DNA of 5,592 bases. Origin: Geodermatophilaceae bacterium (lineage in GTDB: Bacteria; Actinomycetota; Actinomycetes; Mycobacteriales; Geodermatophilaceae). A program made the translations under genes and the position numbers. Positions within the stretch are counted from its first letter, which is position 1. Each line of letters begins with the position of its first letter. The stretch lies in contig JACCQS010000173.1 in assembly GCA_013814015.1 (NCBI GenBank), forward strand, positions 1 through 5,592, given 5' to 3'. Below are positions 1-5,374 of this stretch, piece by piece. The notes beneath the pieces were generated by a model. That model ran no database searches and was not told the origin of the DNA. It saw nothing but the letters and a program-made list of their open reading frames with translations.

Positions 1-2
1 CA

Positions 3-128
3 CTGCAGAACGCCGCCTCGATCGCCGCACTGTTCCTCACCACCGAAGCCGTCATCGCGGACAAGCCGGAGAAGAACGCTCCGGCCATGCCCGGTGGCGA
101 CGGCGGCATGGGCGGCATGGACTTCTAG
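3..128 (+). CDS. groEL: 60 kDa chaperonin GroEL, C-terminal end (5' truncated by window edge)
   Basis: This is the last 41 codons and TAG stop of a type I chaperonin large subunit, which with GroES forms the cytoplasmic ATP-driven folding chamber. The frame reads LQNAASIAALFLTTEAVIAD, the conserved end of the GroEL equatorial domain, followed by a lysine/proline linker and a Gly/Gly/Met repeat tail ending GGMGGMDF. The GGM tail is the flexible segment that projects into the cavity. Many actinomycetes carry two groEL copies, one with a His-rich tail and one with a GGM tail; this is the GGM type, usually the main housekeeping form. The start and promoter lie outside the window. A strong hairpin begins 37 bases after the stop. 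Confidence 0.97.
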   Translation: MQNAASIAALFLTTEAVIADKPEKNAPAMPGGDGGMGGMDF

Positions 129-165
129 GTCCGAGTCACCCGTAGGACCAGCATTTCGCACAGCG

Positions 166-205
166 CAAAGGGCGGTCCCGTCACTCTCGACGGGACCGCC
201 CTTTG
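166..205. terminator. Perfect 17-bp hairpin, probable bidirectional terminator
   Basis: The arms at 166-182 and 189-205 are perfect reverse complements (CAAAGGGCGGTCCCGTC and its complement) around a 6-nt loop, ACTCTC. The hairpin lies 37 bases after the groEL stop and in front of the convergent minus-strand GtrA gene. The arm ends are AAA on one side and TTT on the other, giving a short U-tract on either strand. This fits a terminator working in both directions, as is common in GC-rich actinobacteria where long U-tracts are often absent. The structure is read directly; termination is inferred. Confidence 0.85.
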
Positions 206-227
206 GCATGTGTGCCGTACAGCGCCC

Positions 228-334
228 GTCGCTACCCAACGGCTCTATTGGGTTTGGGCGGGGCAACGGGGCGGTTCGCTACACAACCTGCCTATTGAGG
301 TCGGGCAAAGGGGCGGTTCGCTACACAACCGGCG
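228..334. repeat. Imperfect tandem repeat array, three units of 42-47 bp
   Basis: The best two copies share GGGCAA(C/A)GGGGCGGTTCGC followed by TACACAACC, at 261-288 and 303-330. That is 28 bases with one mismatch, offset by 42 bases. Each of the first two units also contains CTATTG (245-250, 292-297). A degenerate earlier copy of the core, GTCGCTACCCAAC, lies at 228-240 and is likewise followed by CTATTG, so the period is 47 then 42 bases. The core of the last copy is a small dyad, CGGTT-N8-AACCG. The final copy overlaps the end of the GtrA gene and supplies its TAG stop. The region 129-320 holds no credible gene, only this array and the groEL hairpin. Function is unknown: protein-binding sites or a small dispersed repeat family are both possible. 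Confidence 0.8.
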
Positions 335-926
335 TTCTGGGACGCCCACTCTGGCCGCAACGGACTGGGAACGCAGAGGTAGTCAACGCGCTGGGTGCGG
401 CCGGACCGATGCCTGCGCGCGACGGGCGGCGGTGAACACCCAAGCCCCGTAGCGCGGCGAAACGCACCAGGCCGATCGCACCGGTGATCGCGGCGACCAA
501 GAGCACCTGGACGAACCATCCGGCGTCAGGCACAACTGTCTGCAGGACAACGAGAGCGAGGCTGGTAGCCAGCAGGCCGGCCACCGCCAGGCTGCCACCC
601 GCGAGTTGGGCCCGCACCCATCCGACGGCTGCCGATGCGCGGAATGTCAGCCGACGGTGCAACTCGTTGGCAAGCAGGGTGCTGGCCACCATCCCGAGCA
701 GGTTGGCGGCCAGATTGCCGAGCGAGCCGAACGTCACGAAGACAGCCGCGTACAGGCCGGAGCTGAGTAGGCCCACGACCGCAAAGCGGGAGAGCTGGGC
801 GAAGGTGCCCTCACTGGTCAGCCGGGTCCGCACAGCTGTAGCCAGATCCGCCGCTGCGCGCGCCGGGTTGGGCGCGTCGGCGAGTAGCAGGGCACTTCTG
901 CGCAGTGCCGGGGCCGGGCAGGTCAC
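321..926 (-). CDS. GtrA family membrane protein
   Basis: This is a 201-residue integral membrane protein of the GtrA-like family (PF04138), small four-helix proteins thought to move or position polyprenyl-phosphate-linked sugars across the membrane. Four hydrophobic segments are visible at about residues 47-66, 69-88, 107-129 and 137-158. The first pair carries the family-like pattern RFAVVGLLSSGLYAAVF and NLAANLLGMVASTLLANEL, followed by a basic RRLTF loop. The start is GTG, with GGAGA four bases upstream on the minus strand. The first 40 residues are Ala-rich and may be over-called; an internal GTG (residue 32) is an alternative. The roughly 40-residue tail after helix four is polar and not conserved-looking, and it ends inside a tandem repeat. 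No glycosyltransferase partner is adjacent, so the sugar is unknown. The downstream groEL hairpin probably ends its transcript. Confidence 0.82.
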   Translation of the reverse strand: MTCPAPALRRSALLLADAPNPARAAADLATAVRTRLTSEGTFAQLSRFAVVGLLSSGLYAAVFVTFGSLGNLAANLLGMVASTLLANELHRRLTFRASAAVGWVRAQLAGGSLAVAGLLATSLALVVLQTVVPDAGWFVQVLLVAAITGAIGLVRFAALRGLGVHRRPSRAGIGPAAPSALTTSAFPVRCGQSGRPRTPVV

Positions 927-1005
927 GGGGTCTCCGAGGTCTAGCAGGATCGTTTGGTTTCCTTAGTACGTTCGCTGCAACCGTGGTCAGCAGATCTACA
1001 TTCCA

Positions 1006-1070
1006 TCGCCGTTACGCGCACAACGGCGAAATCGGGGGCCGAATCGTGACTGTTGTGCGCATAACGGCGA
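1006..1070. promoter_or_regulatory. Paired operator-like sites forming a 19-bp-arm inverted repeat
   Basis: The left arm (1006-1024) and right arm (1052-1070) are complementary at 18 of 19 positions around a 27-base spacer. Each arm is also a near-palindromic site: GTTACGCGCACAAC at 1011-1024 and GTTGTGCGCATAAC at 1052-1065, both followed by GGCGA, so they read as direct repeats too. The left site extends to the dyad CGCCGTT-N8-AACGGCG (1007-1028). Centre spacing is 41 bp, about four helical turns, as expected for a repressor binding cooperatively on one face. The element lies between the divergent GtrA and DUF4031 genes, and the right site ends just before the DUF4031 ribosome-binding site. 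A folded RNA element or mobile repeat remains possible. Confidence 0.65.
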
Positions 1071-1072
1071 GA

Positions 1073-1080
1073 AAGGGGGA
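1073..1080 (+). promoter_or_regulatory. Ribosome-binding site of the DUF4031 gene
   Basis: The purine run AAGGGGGA lies eight bases upstream of the GTG at 1089. It supports that start, which also gives the full conserved N-terminus M-A-I-L-V-D of the family. Confidence 0.65.
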
Positions 1081-1088
1081 TCAACCGG

Positions 1089-1370
1089 GTGGCCATCCTC
1101 GTCGACGAGCCCTTATGGCCTTATCGCGATCGGCTGTGGGCGCACCTGGTCAGCGATGTGTCCTTCGCCGAATTGCATGACTTCGCCGGCAGGCTTGCGC
1201 TGCCGGAACGGGCCTTCCACCGCGACCACTACGACCTGCCCGCCGAGCGGCACGCCGAAGCGGTCGAACTGGGGGCACGACCGGTTACGGGCCGGGAGGT
1301 GCTGGCGGCCCTGCGGCGCGCTGGTCTTCGTCGGCCTCCGCGGCGTCTGGATGCGGCCGCAGAAGGCTGA
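1089..1370 (+). CDS. DUF4031 domain protein of unknown function
   Basis: This 93-residue protein matches the pattern I know for DUF4031 (PF13223): MAILVDEPLWPYRDRLWAHLVSD at the N-terminus, then SFAELHDFAGRLALPERAF, an HRDHYD motif at about residues 44-49, and PAERHAEAVELGARPVTGREVLAALRRAGLR. The His/Asp-rich HRDHYD and the N-terminal VDEPLW/HLVSD residues are the most conserved-looking and could form a metal or catalytic site, but no activity is established to my knowledge. The domain fills nearly the whole protein. Start is GTG with a good ribosome-binding site. The last 28 codons overlap, antisense, the end of the HD-domain gene. A pair of operator-like repeats directly upstream suggests regulated expression. 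Confidence 0.85.
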   Translation: MAILVDEPLWPYRDRLWAHLVSDVSFAELHDFAGRLALPERAFHRDHYDLPAERHAEAVELGARPVTGREVLAALRRAGLRRPPRRLDAAAEG

Positions 1371-1965
1371 GCTCGGCGCTCAGATTGCGCCGGGCGGCGT
1401 CCTCCATCGGCGCCAGGGACTCCATACGGTATAGCCGCGGCGCGGCCAGCAGAGCCTCCACGACGGCCGCCCGCCCGGTCCGGAAGTCGGCGTCGGGTAC
1501 GTGCACGTACTCCTGCCGTATGGCGTTGAGGTAGGCCACGTATGCCTCCGGCGGACTGGCCAGCACCATCAGGTCGGCATCGTTGAACAGCTCCCCGTTC
1601 CGGTCCCCCTCAGCCGGGTCGTGACCGGCCGTCAGGCGGACCAGGCGGGAAACTTCCTTGACGCGGTCAGCCGGCAGGCCGAGCGCGCCGAGTTCGTCTT
1701 CGGCGAGCACGGCGCTGCGCTCCTCGTTGTCGGTGGAGCGCGGGTCGTAGACGGCGTCGTGATACCACGCGGCTAGACGTACGGCATGGGAATCGGCGGC
1801 GTGGTCGGCGTACTCGTCGAGAAAGCGCAGCATCGCGCTCAGATGCCCTATCCCGTGATAGCGCCGATGCTGCTCACTCCAGCGGGCGAGGAGCACCGCC
1901 CAACAGTCGACCGAGTCCTCACTGGTCCCGACGAGCGATGTCCAGGCGCCAAGATCCACGGACAT
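1285..1965 (-). CDS. HD-domain metal-dependent phosphohydrolase (COG4339-type)
   Basis: This 226-residue predicted cytoplasmic HD-superfamily hydrolase resembles COG4339 proteins, a group sometimes misannotated as an NMDA-receptor subunit. Motifs in order: RRYHGIGHL (His37, His41), AAWYHDAVYDPRSTDNEERSA (HD pair His69-Asp70, Asn80, Glu81) and LFNDADLMVL (Asp129, Asp131). These fit the H...HD...D metal-binding scheme, so a phosphomonoesterase or nucleotidase reaction is likely, but the substrate is unknown. The conserved part ends near ARRNLSAELSLLRP (residue 204). The last 22 residues are an Ala/Pro/Asp-rich tail encoded opposite the DUF4031 gene. The ATG lies five bases after the stop of the M20 gene, with no good Shine-Dalgarno sequence of its own, so it is probably translated by coupling as the second gene of that operon. 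Confidence 0.85.
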   Translation of the reverse strand: MSVDLGAWTSLVGTSEDSVDCWAVLLARWSEQHRRYHGIGHLSAMLRFLDEYADHAADSHAVRLAAWYHDAVYDPRSTDNEERSAVLAEDELGALGLPADRVKEVSRLVRLTAGHDPAEGDRNGELFNDADLMVLASPPEAYVAYLNAIRQEYVHVPDADFRTGRAAVVEALLAAPRLYRMESLAPMEDAARRNLSAELSLLRPHPDAAEADEDQRAAGPPAPPGP

Positions 1966-1970
1966 CGGAA

Positions 1971-3245
1971 TCAGCGGACACCACAGGTGCGCACGATGAG
2001 AAGTGCGACGGCCCGCGCTGTGCTGAGCAGGTCACTGATCGACACCTGCTCCCGCACGGAGTGGGCCAACCGAACATCTCCTGGTCCGAAGTGGACGGTC
2101 GGGATCCCAACGGCTGTGTAGAGCCTGAGATCGCTGCCGTACGCGGCCGCCCGCTCCGGCGGCGTCGTACCCCTGATGTCGGCGGCTGCAGTCTGTACCC
2201 AGGTCAGCAGTGGATGTCCGGGTGGGAGTGTGCCACTTCCGAACTGGCCGCCAGACCAACTGACGGTGGCGGGATGGTCGGCCAACCACGGATCATTCGC
2301 GCAGGCCTCGGCGACTCGATCCTCGAACACCTTTCTGGCAGCGGCCGAGGATTCACCGATCGCCACCCCGTACCGCCCCTGCGCCACGAGCCGGTCCGGA
2401 ACGCTGCTCGCCCAGTTCCCGGCCTGGATGGTGCCGATGGACAAGGCGTAGGGAAGTTCATGTTCGCGAAGCCGCTGGTCAGGGTCGGCGTTTCGCTCGG
2501 TTTCCAGCTCGCGTAGGGCCAGATGGATCGGCCAGAACGACTCGAAGGCACTCACGCCTAGCTCTCGGGTGGCTCCGTGTGCGGCCCGGCCGGCGACCTC
2601 GATCCCGAAGGTGAGGGCTCCCGCGTTCGCGGTGTGCACTGTGCCACTTGTCGGCTCCAGGATGACCGCCGCATCCCCCTTATGCCCTCGGCGCAAGGTT
2701 GACCACGCACCCAGGCCGCCGTCCTCCTCGCCCACGACGCTTTGCAGGGCGAGCCGTCCGGTCAGACGAAGCCCGCTGTCCTGCAGGGCCTTTACCGCGG
2801 TGAGCGCGGCTACGACCCCCGCCTTCATGTCACAGGCTCCACGTCCGTGTACGACATCGCCGTCGATGCGCGGACAGAACGGGTCGCCGTACCAGAGCGA
2901 GGCATCGCCGGGCGGGACGACGTCGATGTGCCCGTTCAGAATCAGGGTGGGGCCATCGGCGCCGCCGACGGTCCCGACCAGGCCCCAGGCCTCGGTCCGT
3001 GGCGCCTCCAAGCCCGGGAAGTCCGGATGCGCCTTGGCTTCGGCCAGATCGATGGCCCAGAGGTCGGTGTCCAACCCGAGGGGGTCGAAGTAGCCCGCAA
3101 GCCGGTGTTGGGCTTCGCTTTCGGCCGCGCTACCAGTGATGGAGGGAATGCCGATCAGTTCGGCCAGGCGATCCAACGCCCAGGATGCATCGATCGACCC
3201 GAGCACACGTTGCTCTTGTGGGGACAGCGTTGGCACGCCGGACAT
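1971..3245 (-). CDS. M20 family metallohydrolase, ArgE/DapE-type deacylase
   Basis: This 424-residue zinc-dependent amidohydrolase belongs to peptidase family M20 (ArgE/DapE/ACY1/CPG2). It is predicted to be cytoplasmic, removing an acyl group from an N-acyl amino acid or cleaving a related amide. Expected residues are present: His106 in NGHIDVVP, bridging Asp139 in HGRGACDMKAG, base Glu173 and ligand Glu174 in VGEED, Glu197 in ILEPT, dimerisation-domain His223 in GRAAHG, and the last ligand His395 in LAHSVRE. The WYGDPFCPRIDGDVVHGRGACDM block fits the ArgE/DapE deacylase subgroup. The substrate cannot be told from sequence. ATG at 3245 is chosen because the open frame further upstream only mirrors the divergent gene; a GTG at 3269 is an alternative, and neither has a strong ribosome-binding site. 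It leads an operon with the HD gene. Confidence 0.92.
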   Translation of the reverse strand: MSGVPTLSPQEQRVLGSIDASWALDRLAELIGIPSITGSAAESEAQHRLAGYFDPLGLDTDLWAIDLAEAKAHPDFPGLEAPRTEAWGLVGTVGGADGPTLILNGHIDVVPPGDASLWYGDPFCPRIDGDVVHGRGACDMKAGVVAALTAVKALQDSGLRLTGRLALQSVVGEEDGGLGAWSTLRRGHKGDAAVILEPTSGTVHTANAGALTFGIEVAGRAAHGATRELGVSAFESFWPIHLALRELETERNADPDQRLREHELPYALSIGTIQAGNWASSVPDRLVAQGRYGVAIGESSAAARKVFEDRVAEACANDPWLADHPATVSWSGGQFGSGTLPPGHPLLTWVQTAAADIRGTTPPERAAAYGSDLRLYTAVGIPTVHFGPGDVRLAHSVREQVSISDLLSTARAVALLIVRTCGVR

Positions 3246-3286
3246 ACTGGCACCGGCACCAAGAGCCACCGACGCGGACCCCGACG

Positions 3287-3296
3287 TTGCTAGCGT
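3287..3296. promoter_or_regulatory. Overlapping divergent -10 elements between the two M20 genes
   Basis: Within the 94-bp divergent gap, TTGCTAGCGT contains TAGCGT (3291-3296) reading rightward and TAGCAA (3292-3287) reading leftward, around the palindrome GCTAGC. TAGCGT is a common -10 form in actinobacteria. It would place the plus-strand transcript start near 3303, about 37 bases before the ATG at 3340, and the minus-strand start about 35 bases before the ATG at 3245. No convincing -35 hexamer is visible on either side, so this is tentative. Confidence 0.4.
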
Positions 3297-3339
3297 GACG
3301 CCACGGGCGTTGGTTCTGAGGCTGAGAAGAGCGGTGCAC

Positions 3340-4488
3340 ATGAGTCCTGGTCGTACGTCAGGCGCGGTCCGGTTGCTCGAGGACCTGGTGCGCATTTCCA
3401 CTGCCGGCGCGGACGAGGGGACCGTCACTCGGCATTGTGCCCTGATGCTCACGGCGGTCAATGCGCACACGGACTTCGTCGACTGGGCACCCAACCGTGA
3501 GCAACTCATCGCCCGGGTCGACGGCAGTGGTCCGCCCCTGACGTTGACCGGGCACGTCGACACGGTGCCGGCCGATCCAGCCGACTGGAGCGTCGACCCG
3601 TGGGCGGGAGAAAGCGACGGCAACCGGATGGTGGGCCGCGGCACATCTGACATGAAGAGCGGGATCGCGGCCATGGTGACTGCCGTGGTCGGTCATCTTC
3701 GCCGGCAACACGAATGCCGCGGAATCCAGGTCGTCCTCACCGCAGCCGAGGAAACCGGCTGTCAGGGTGCGATGCAGATCCCGTCGTCAGCCCTGCGGCT
3801 CGGCGGTCCGCTGTTGGTCGGTGAGCCGACGGCCAACGCCCTGGTTCCGGCGCACAAGGGTGCGTTGTGGCTGCGACTGACCGCCCGCGGGAGGGCGGCG
3901 CACGGATCGGCGCCGGAGCGGGGGGACAACGCGGTGGTCCGGCTGGCTCGAGCCGTCACGGCCTTGCACGACGTGTCGTCCTGGCCGTCAGACGAGCGGT
4001 TCGGCCCGGTCACGGCGAACGTCGGCAGGCTCTGGGGTGGCGTACAGCCCAACGTCGTACCCGATTCCGCCGAGCTGTTACTCGATTTGCGTACGGTTCC
4101 TGGCGTCGACTCTGTCGAACTCCGTCAGCGGGTGAAAGCCATTGCCGGGGATGGAGTCTCGGTTTCTGGCCTCGTCGATCTTCCGCTGATCGACACCGAC
4201 CTGGACGACCCCTTCATCGAACTCGTAGGCCAAGCACTGACCGCGAACGGTCTGCCCGATGCCCCAGCGCCGCCGGCTCGGTTCTTCACCGACGCGTCGG
4301 CTCTGGTCGGGCTGCTGGGCGATCGCCGGGCCGGCCCGCCGGCGCCGGTGCCGACGGTGATCCTCGGACCAGGCGAGCCCGACCAATGCCACGTCGTCGA
4401 CGAGTGGTGTCGACTGGATCGGGTGGAGCAGGCGGTCGAGGTGTACTCCTCGATCCTGACCGCATGGTGCAACGGGGCATCCACGTGA
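3340..4488 (+). CDS. M20 family metallopeptidase, DapE/ArgE-like
   Basis: This 382-residue M20 family zinc hydrolase resembles succinyl-diaminopimelate desuccinylase and acetylornithine deacetylase. Visible residues: His72 in TGHVDTVP, bridging Asp104 in GRGTSDMKSG, base Glu137 and ligand Glu138 in TAAEETG, Glu162 in VGEPT, dimerisation-domain His188 in GRAAHGSAPERGDNAV, and final ligand His351 in GPGEPDQCH. The GEPDQCHVVDEW ending recalls DapE-type enzymes, but I would not call it dapE: no lysine-pathway neighbour is present. ATG at 3340 has a purine run GAGAAGA nine bases upstream; GTG at 3334 is an alternative. The open frame further upstream to 3136 runs through the divergent gene and is not credible. 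It diverges from another M20 gene and overlaps the YbaK gene by 4 bp. Confidence 0.92.
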   Translation: MSPGRTSGAVRLLEDLVRISTAGADEGTVTRHCALMLTAVNAHTDFVDWAPNREQLIARVDGSGPPLTLTGHVDTVPADPADWSVDPWAGESDGNRMVGRGTSDMKSGIAAMVTAVVGHLRRQHECRGIQVVLTAAEETGCQGAMQIPSSALRLGGPLLVGEPTANALVPAHKGALWLRLTARGRAAHGSAPERGDNAVVRLARAVTALHDVSSWPSDERFGPVTANVGRLWGGVQPNVVPDSAELLLDLRTVPGVDSVELRQRVKAIAGDGVSVSGLVDLPLIDTDLDDPFIELVGQALTANGLPDAPAPPARFFTDASALVGLLGDRRAGPPAPVPTVILGPGEPDQCHVVDEWCRLDRVEQAVEVYSSILTAWCNGAST

Positions 4489-5105
4489 GTGGTCACGCAG
4501 ACGTCGGTGCCGGCCGCAGCGGACATGGTGGTCCCGATGCGGACGGCCTACGGATCGGGCGCCTGGACCTCGTGCCGGCTTCGACGCACCCCGAGTTGCT
4601 GGCTGATCCGGTCGCGGACGCACTGGCCGTGGCTGCGCGGGAGCACTCGTCCTTCGCCGATGTCGCCGTGGCGGCGATCGATCCTGACCTGGCTGACACC
4701 GCGGCCTTCTGCGCGGCCTACGACGTAGCGCTGGAGCTGTCGGCCAACTGTGTCGTTGTTGCCGGCAAGCGCGAGGGGGAGCAGCGGATCGCTGCCTGCG
4801 TCGTCCTGGCCACGACGCGAGCCGATGTCAATGGCGTGGTCAAGCGCCGGCTCGACGTACGAAAGGCCTCGTTCCTCTCGATGGACGAGGCGGTGGCGCT
4901 GTCGGGAATGGAGTACGGCGGGATCACCCCGCTCGGGCTACCTGCCGACTGGCCGATCCTGGTCGACGCGGCGGTAGCCGAGCTGCCGTGGACGATCATC
5001 GGCAGCGGCGTACGACGGTCCAAGATCGCCATCTCCGGAATGGCGCTGGCCACGCTGGCCGCGAATGGCCGCGGAGGCGTGATCGCCGGATTGGCGGTTG
5101 GCTAG
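4485..5105 (+). CDS. YbaK/EbsC-type aminoacyl-tRNA deacylase family protein
   Basis: This 206-residue protein contains the YbaK/prolyl-tRNA-synthetase-associated domain (PF04073), whose studied members hydrolyse mischarged aminoacyl-tRNAs such as Cys-tRNA(Pro). Residues about 86-160 carry the recognisable core: ANCVVVAGK, AACVVLATTRADVNGVVKRR, RKASFLSMDEAVALSGMEYG and GITPLGLPADWPILVD, with GSGVRRSKI near residue 173. This is the actinobacterial form with an N-terminal extension of about 80 residues, whose first 20 are Gly/His-rich. The GTG start shares the bases GTGA with the stop of the M20 gene, with GGGG about ten bases upstream, so the two are probably translationally coupled. The tRNA or amino-acid specificity cannot be assigned. 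The frame stays open upstream to 3867, but only as a shadow of the M20 gene. Confidence 0.9.
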   Translation: MSGHADVGAGRSGHGGPDADGLRIGRLDLVPASTHPELLADPVADALAVAAREHSSFADVAVAAIDPDLADTAAFCAAYDVALELSANCVVVAGKREGEQRIAACVVLATTRADVNGVVKRRLDVRKASFLSMDEAVALSGMEYGGITPLGLPADWPILVDAAVAELPWTIIGSGVRRSKIAISGMALATLAANGRGGVIAGLAVG

Positions 5106-5160
5106 CGCCCACCTGCGCCGACACCTACCAAGAGCCTGGACAACCGTCACCAACCAACTC

Positions 5161-5205
5161 GTGCCCGACACAGTGACAATTCCTGGCACTGGGCAATCTG
5201 ACACG
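5161..5205. promoter_or_regulatory. Cluster of short inverted and direct repeats after the YbaK gene
   Basis: CAGTG (5171-5175) and CACTG (5187-5191) form a 5-bp dyad around 11 bases. TGCC (5162-5165) can pair with GGCA (5192-5195) just outside it, and GACAC recurs at 5167-5171 and 5200-5204. It is too weak and lacks a U-tract for a confident terminator of the M20-YbaK operon. It may instead be a protein-binding region for the downstream small gene. Confidence 0.25.
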
Positions 5206-5216
5206 TCTGGACCTGC

Positions 5217-5251
5217 CTAAGGGGCCTTAGCTGCACAGCCGACTGCCTTAG
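5217..5251. promoter_or_regulatory. CTAAGG palindrome plus third half-site, possible operator
   Basis: CTAAGG (5217-5222) and CCTTAG (5225-5230) are perfect inverted repeats around a 2-base centre, GG. The same half-site CCTTAG, with an identical preceding G, recurs at 5246-5251, exactly 21 bp or two helical turns further. The group lies about 125 bases upstream of the start of the small Arg-rich gene, where promoter-proximal regulation is expected. The 2-base loop argues against an RNA hairpin and for a dimeric DNA-binding protein. The regulator is unknown. Confidence 0.45.
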
Positions 5252-5335
5252 CCCGGTTTCCCGGCGGGTTTGGCTGAAGGACTGCTCGGTCTGCCCATGC
5301 CCGGAGGCTGCGCTCAGACGCATCGTGGTTCCTGT

Positions 5336-5356
5336 CACCGCCAGACCGGCGGGGTG
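5336..5356 (+). other. Short GC hairpin just upstream of the small-gene ribosome-binding site
   Basis: CCGCC (5338-5342) pairs with GGCGG (5348-5352) around a 5-base loop, AGACC. It may be extended by CA/TG with two bulged Gs. It ends eight bases before the Shine-Dalgarno sequence at 5364. It could be a leader structure that leaves the ribosome-binding site free; any regulatory role is a guess. Confidence 0.3.
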
Positions 5357-5363
5357 TTCCACG

Positions 5364-5369
5364 AAGGAG
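5364..5369 (+). promoter_or_regulatory. Strong Shine-Dalgarno sequence of the small Arg-rich gene
   Basis: AAGGAG lies five bases upstream of the ATG at 5375, the best ribosome-binding site in the window. It decides the start against the in-frame upstream codon at 5270, which would give an extra 35 residues of unlikely composition. Confidence 0.8.
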
Positions 5370-5374
5370 TAGCC

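Noticed and set aside
94..435. Plus-strand open frames across the groEL terminator and repeat array
   Set aside because: They run through the terminator hairpin and tandem repeats, overlap both neighbours and look like no protein; a chance frame in GC-rich DNA.
3136..3339. N-terminal extension of the plus-strand M20 protein to 3136
   Set aside because: It overlaps the start of the divergent M20 gene and adds 68 low-complexity residues ahead of a normal M20 beginning.
3246..3674. Upstream extension of the minus-strand M20 frame to a 567-residue protein
   Set aside because: The extra 143 residues are antisense to the start of the divergent M20 gene and resemble no M20 N-terminus; ATG at 3245 gives the normal family length.
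3867..4484. Open frame continuing upstream of the YbaK gene to 3867
   Set aside because: It lies wholly inside the M20 coding sequence in another frame and has an Arg-rich composition typical of a shadow frame; the GTG at 4485 with a 4-bp overlap is a much better start.
5184..5203. TGGCACTGGGCAATCTGACA as a sigma-54 promoter
   Set aside because: The GG and GC elements do not have the required 10-base spacing, and actinobacteria generally lack sigma-54.
5213..5230. CCTAAGGGGCCTTAG region as an IdeR/DtxR iron box
   Set aside because: The half-site order differs from the TTAGGTTAGSCTAACCTAA consensus; only the TAAGG/CCTTA letters are similar.
5245..5374. Riboswitch in the leader of the small gene
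   Set aside because: I could not recognise the conserved core of cobalamin, glycine, SAM, TPP, magnesium or c-di-AMP classes; only a small hairpin is visible.
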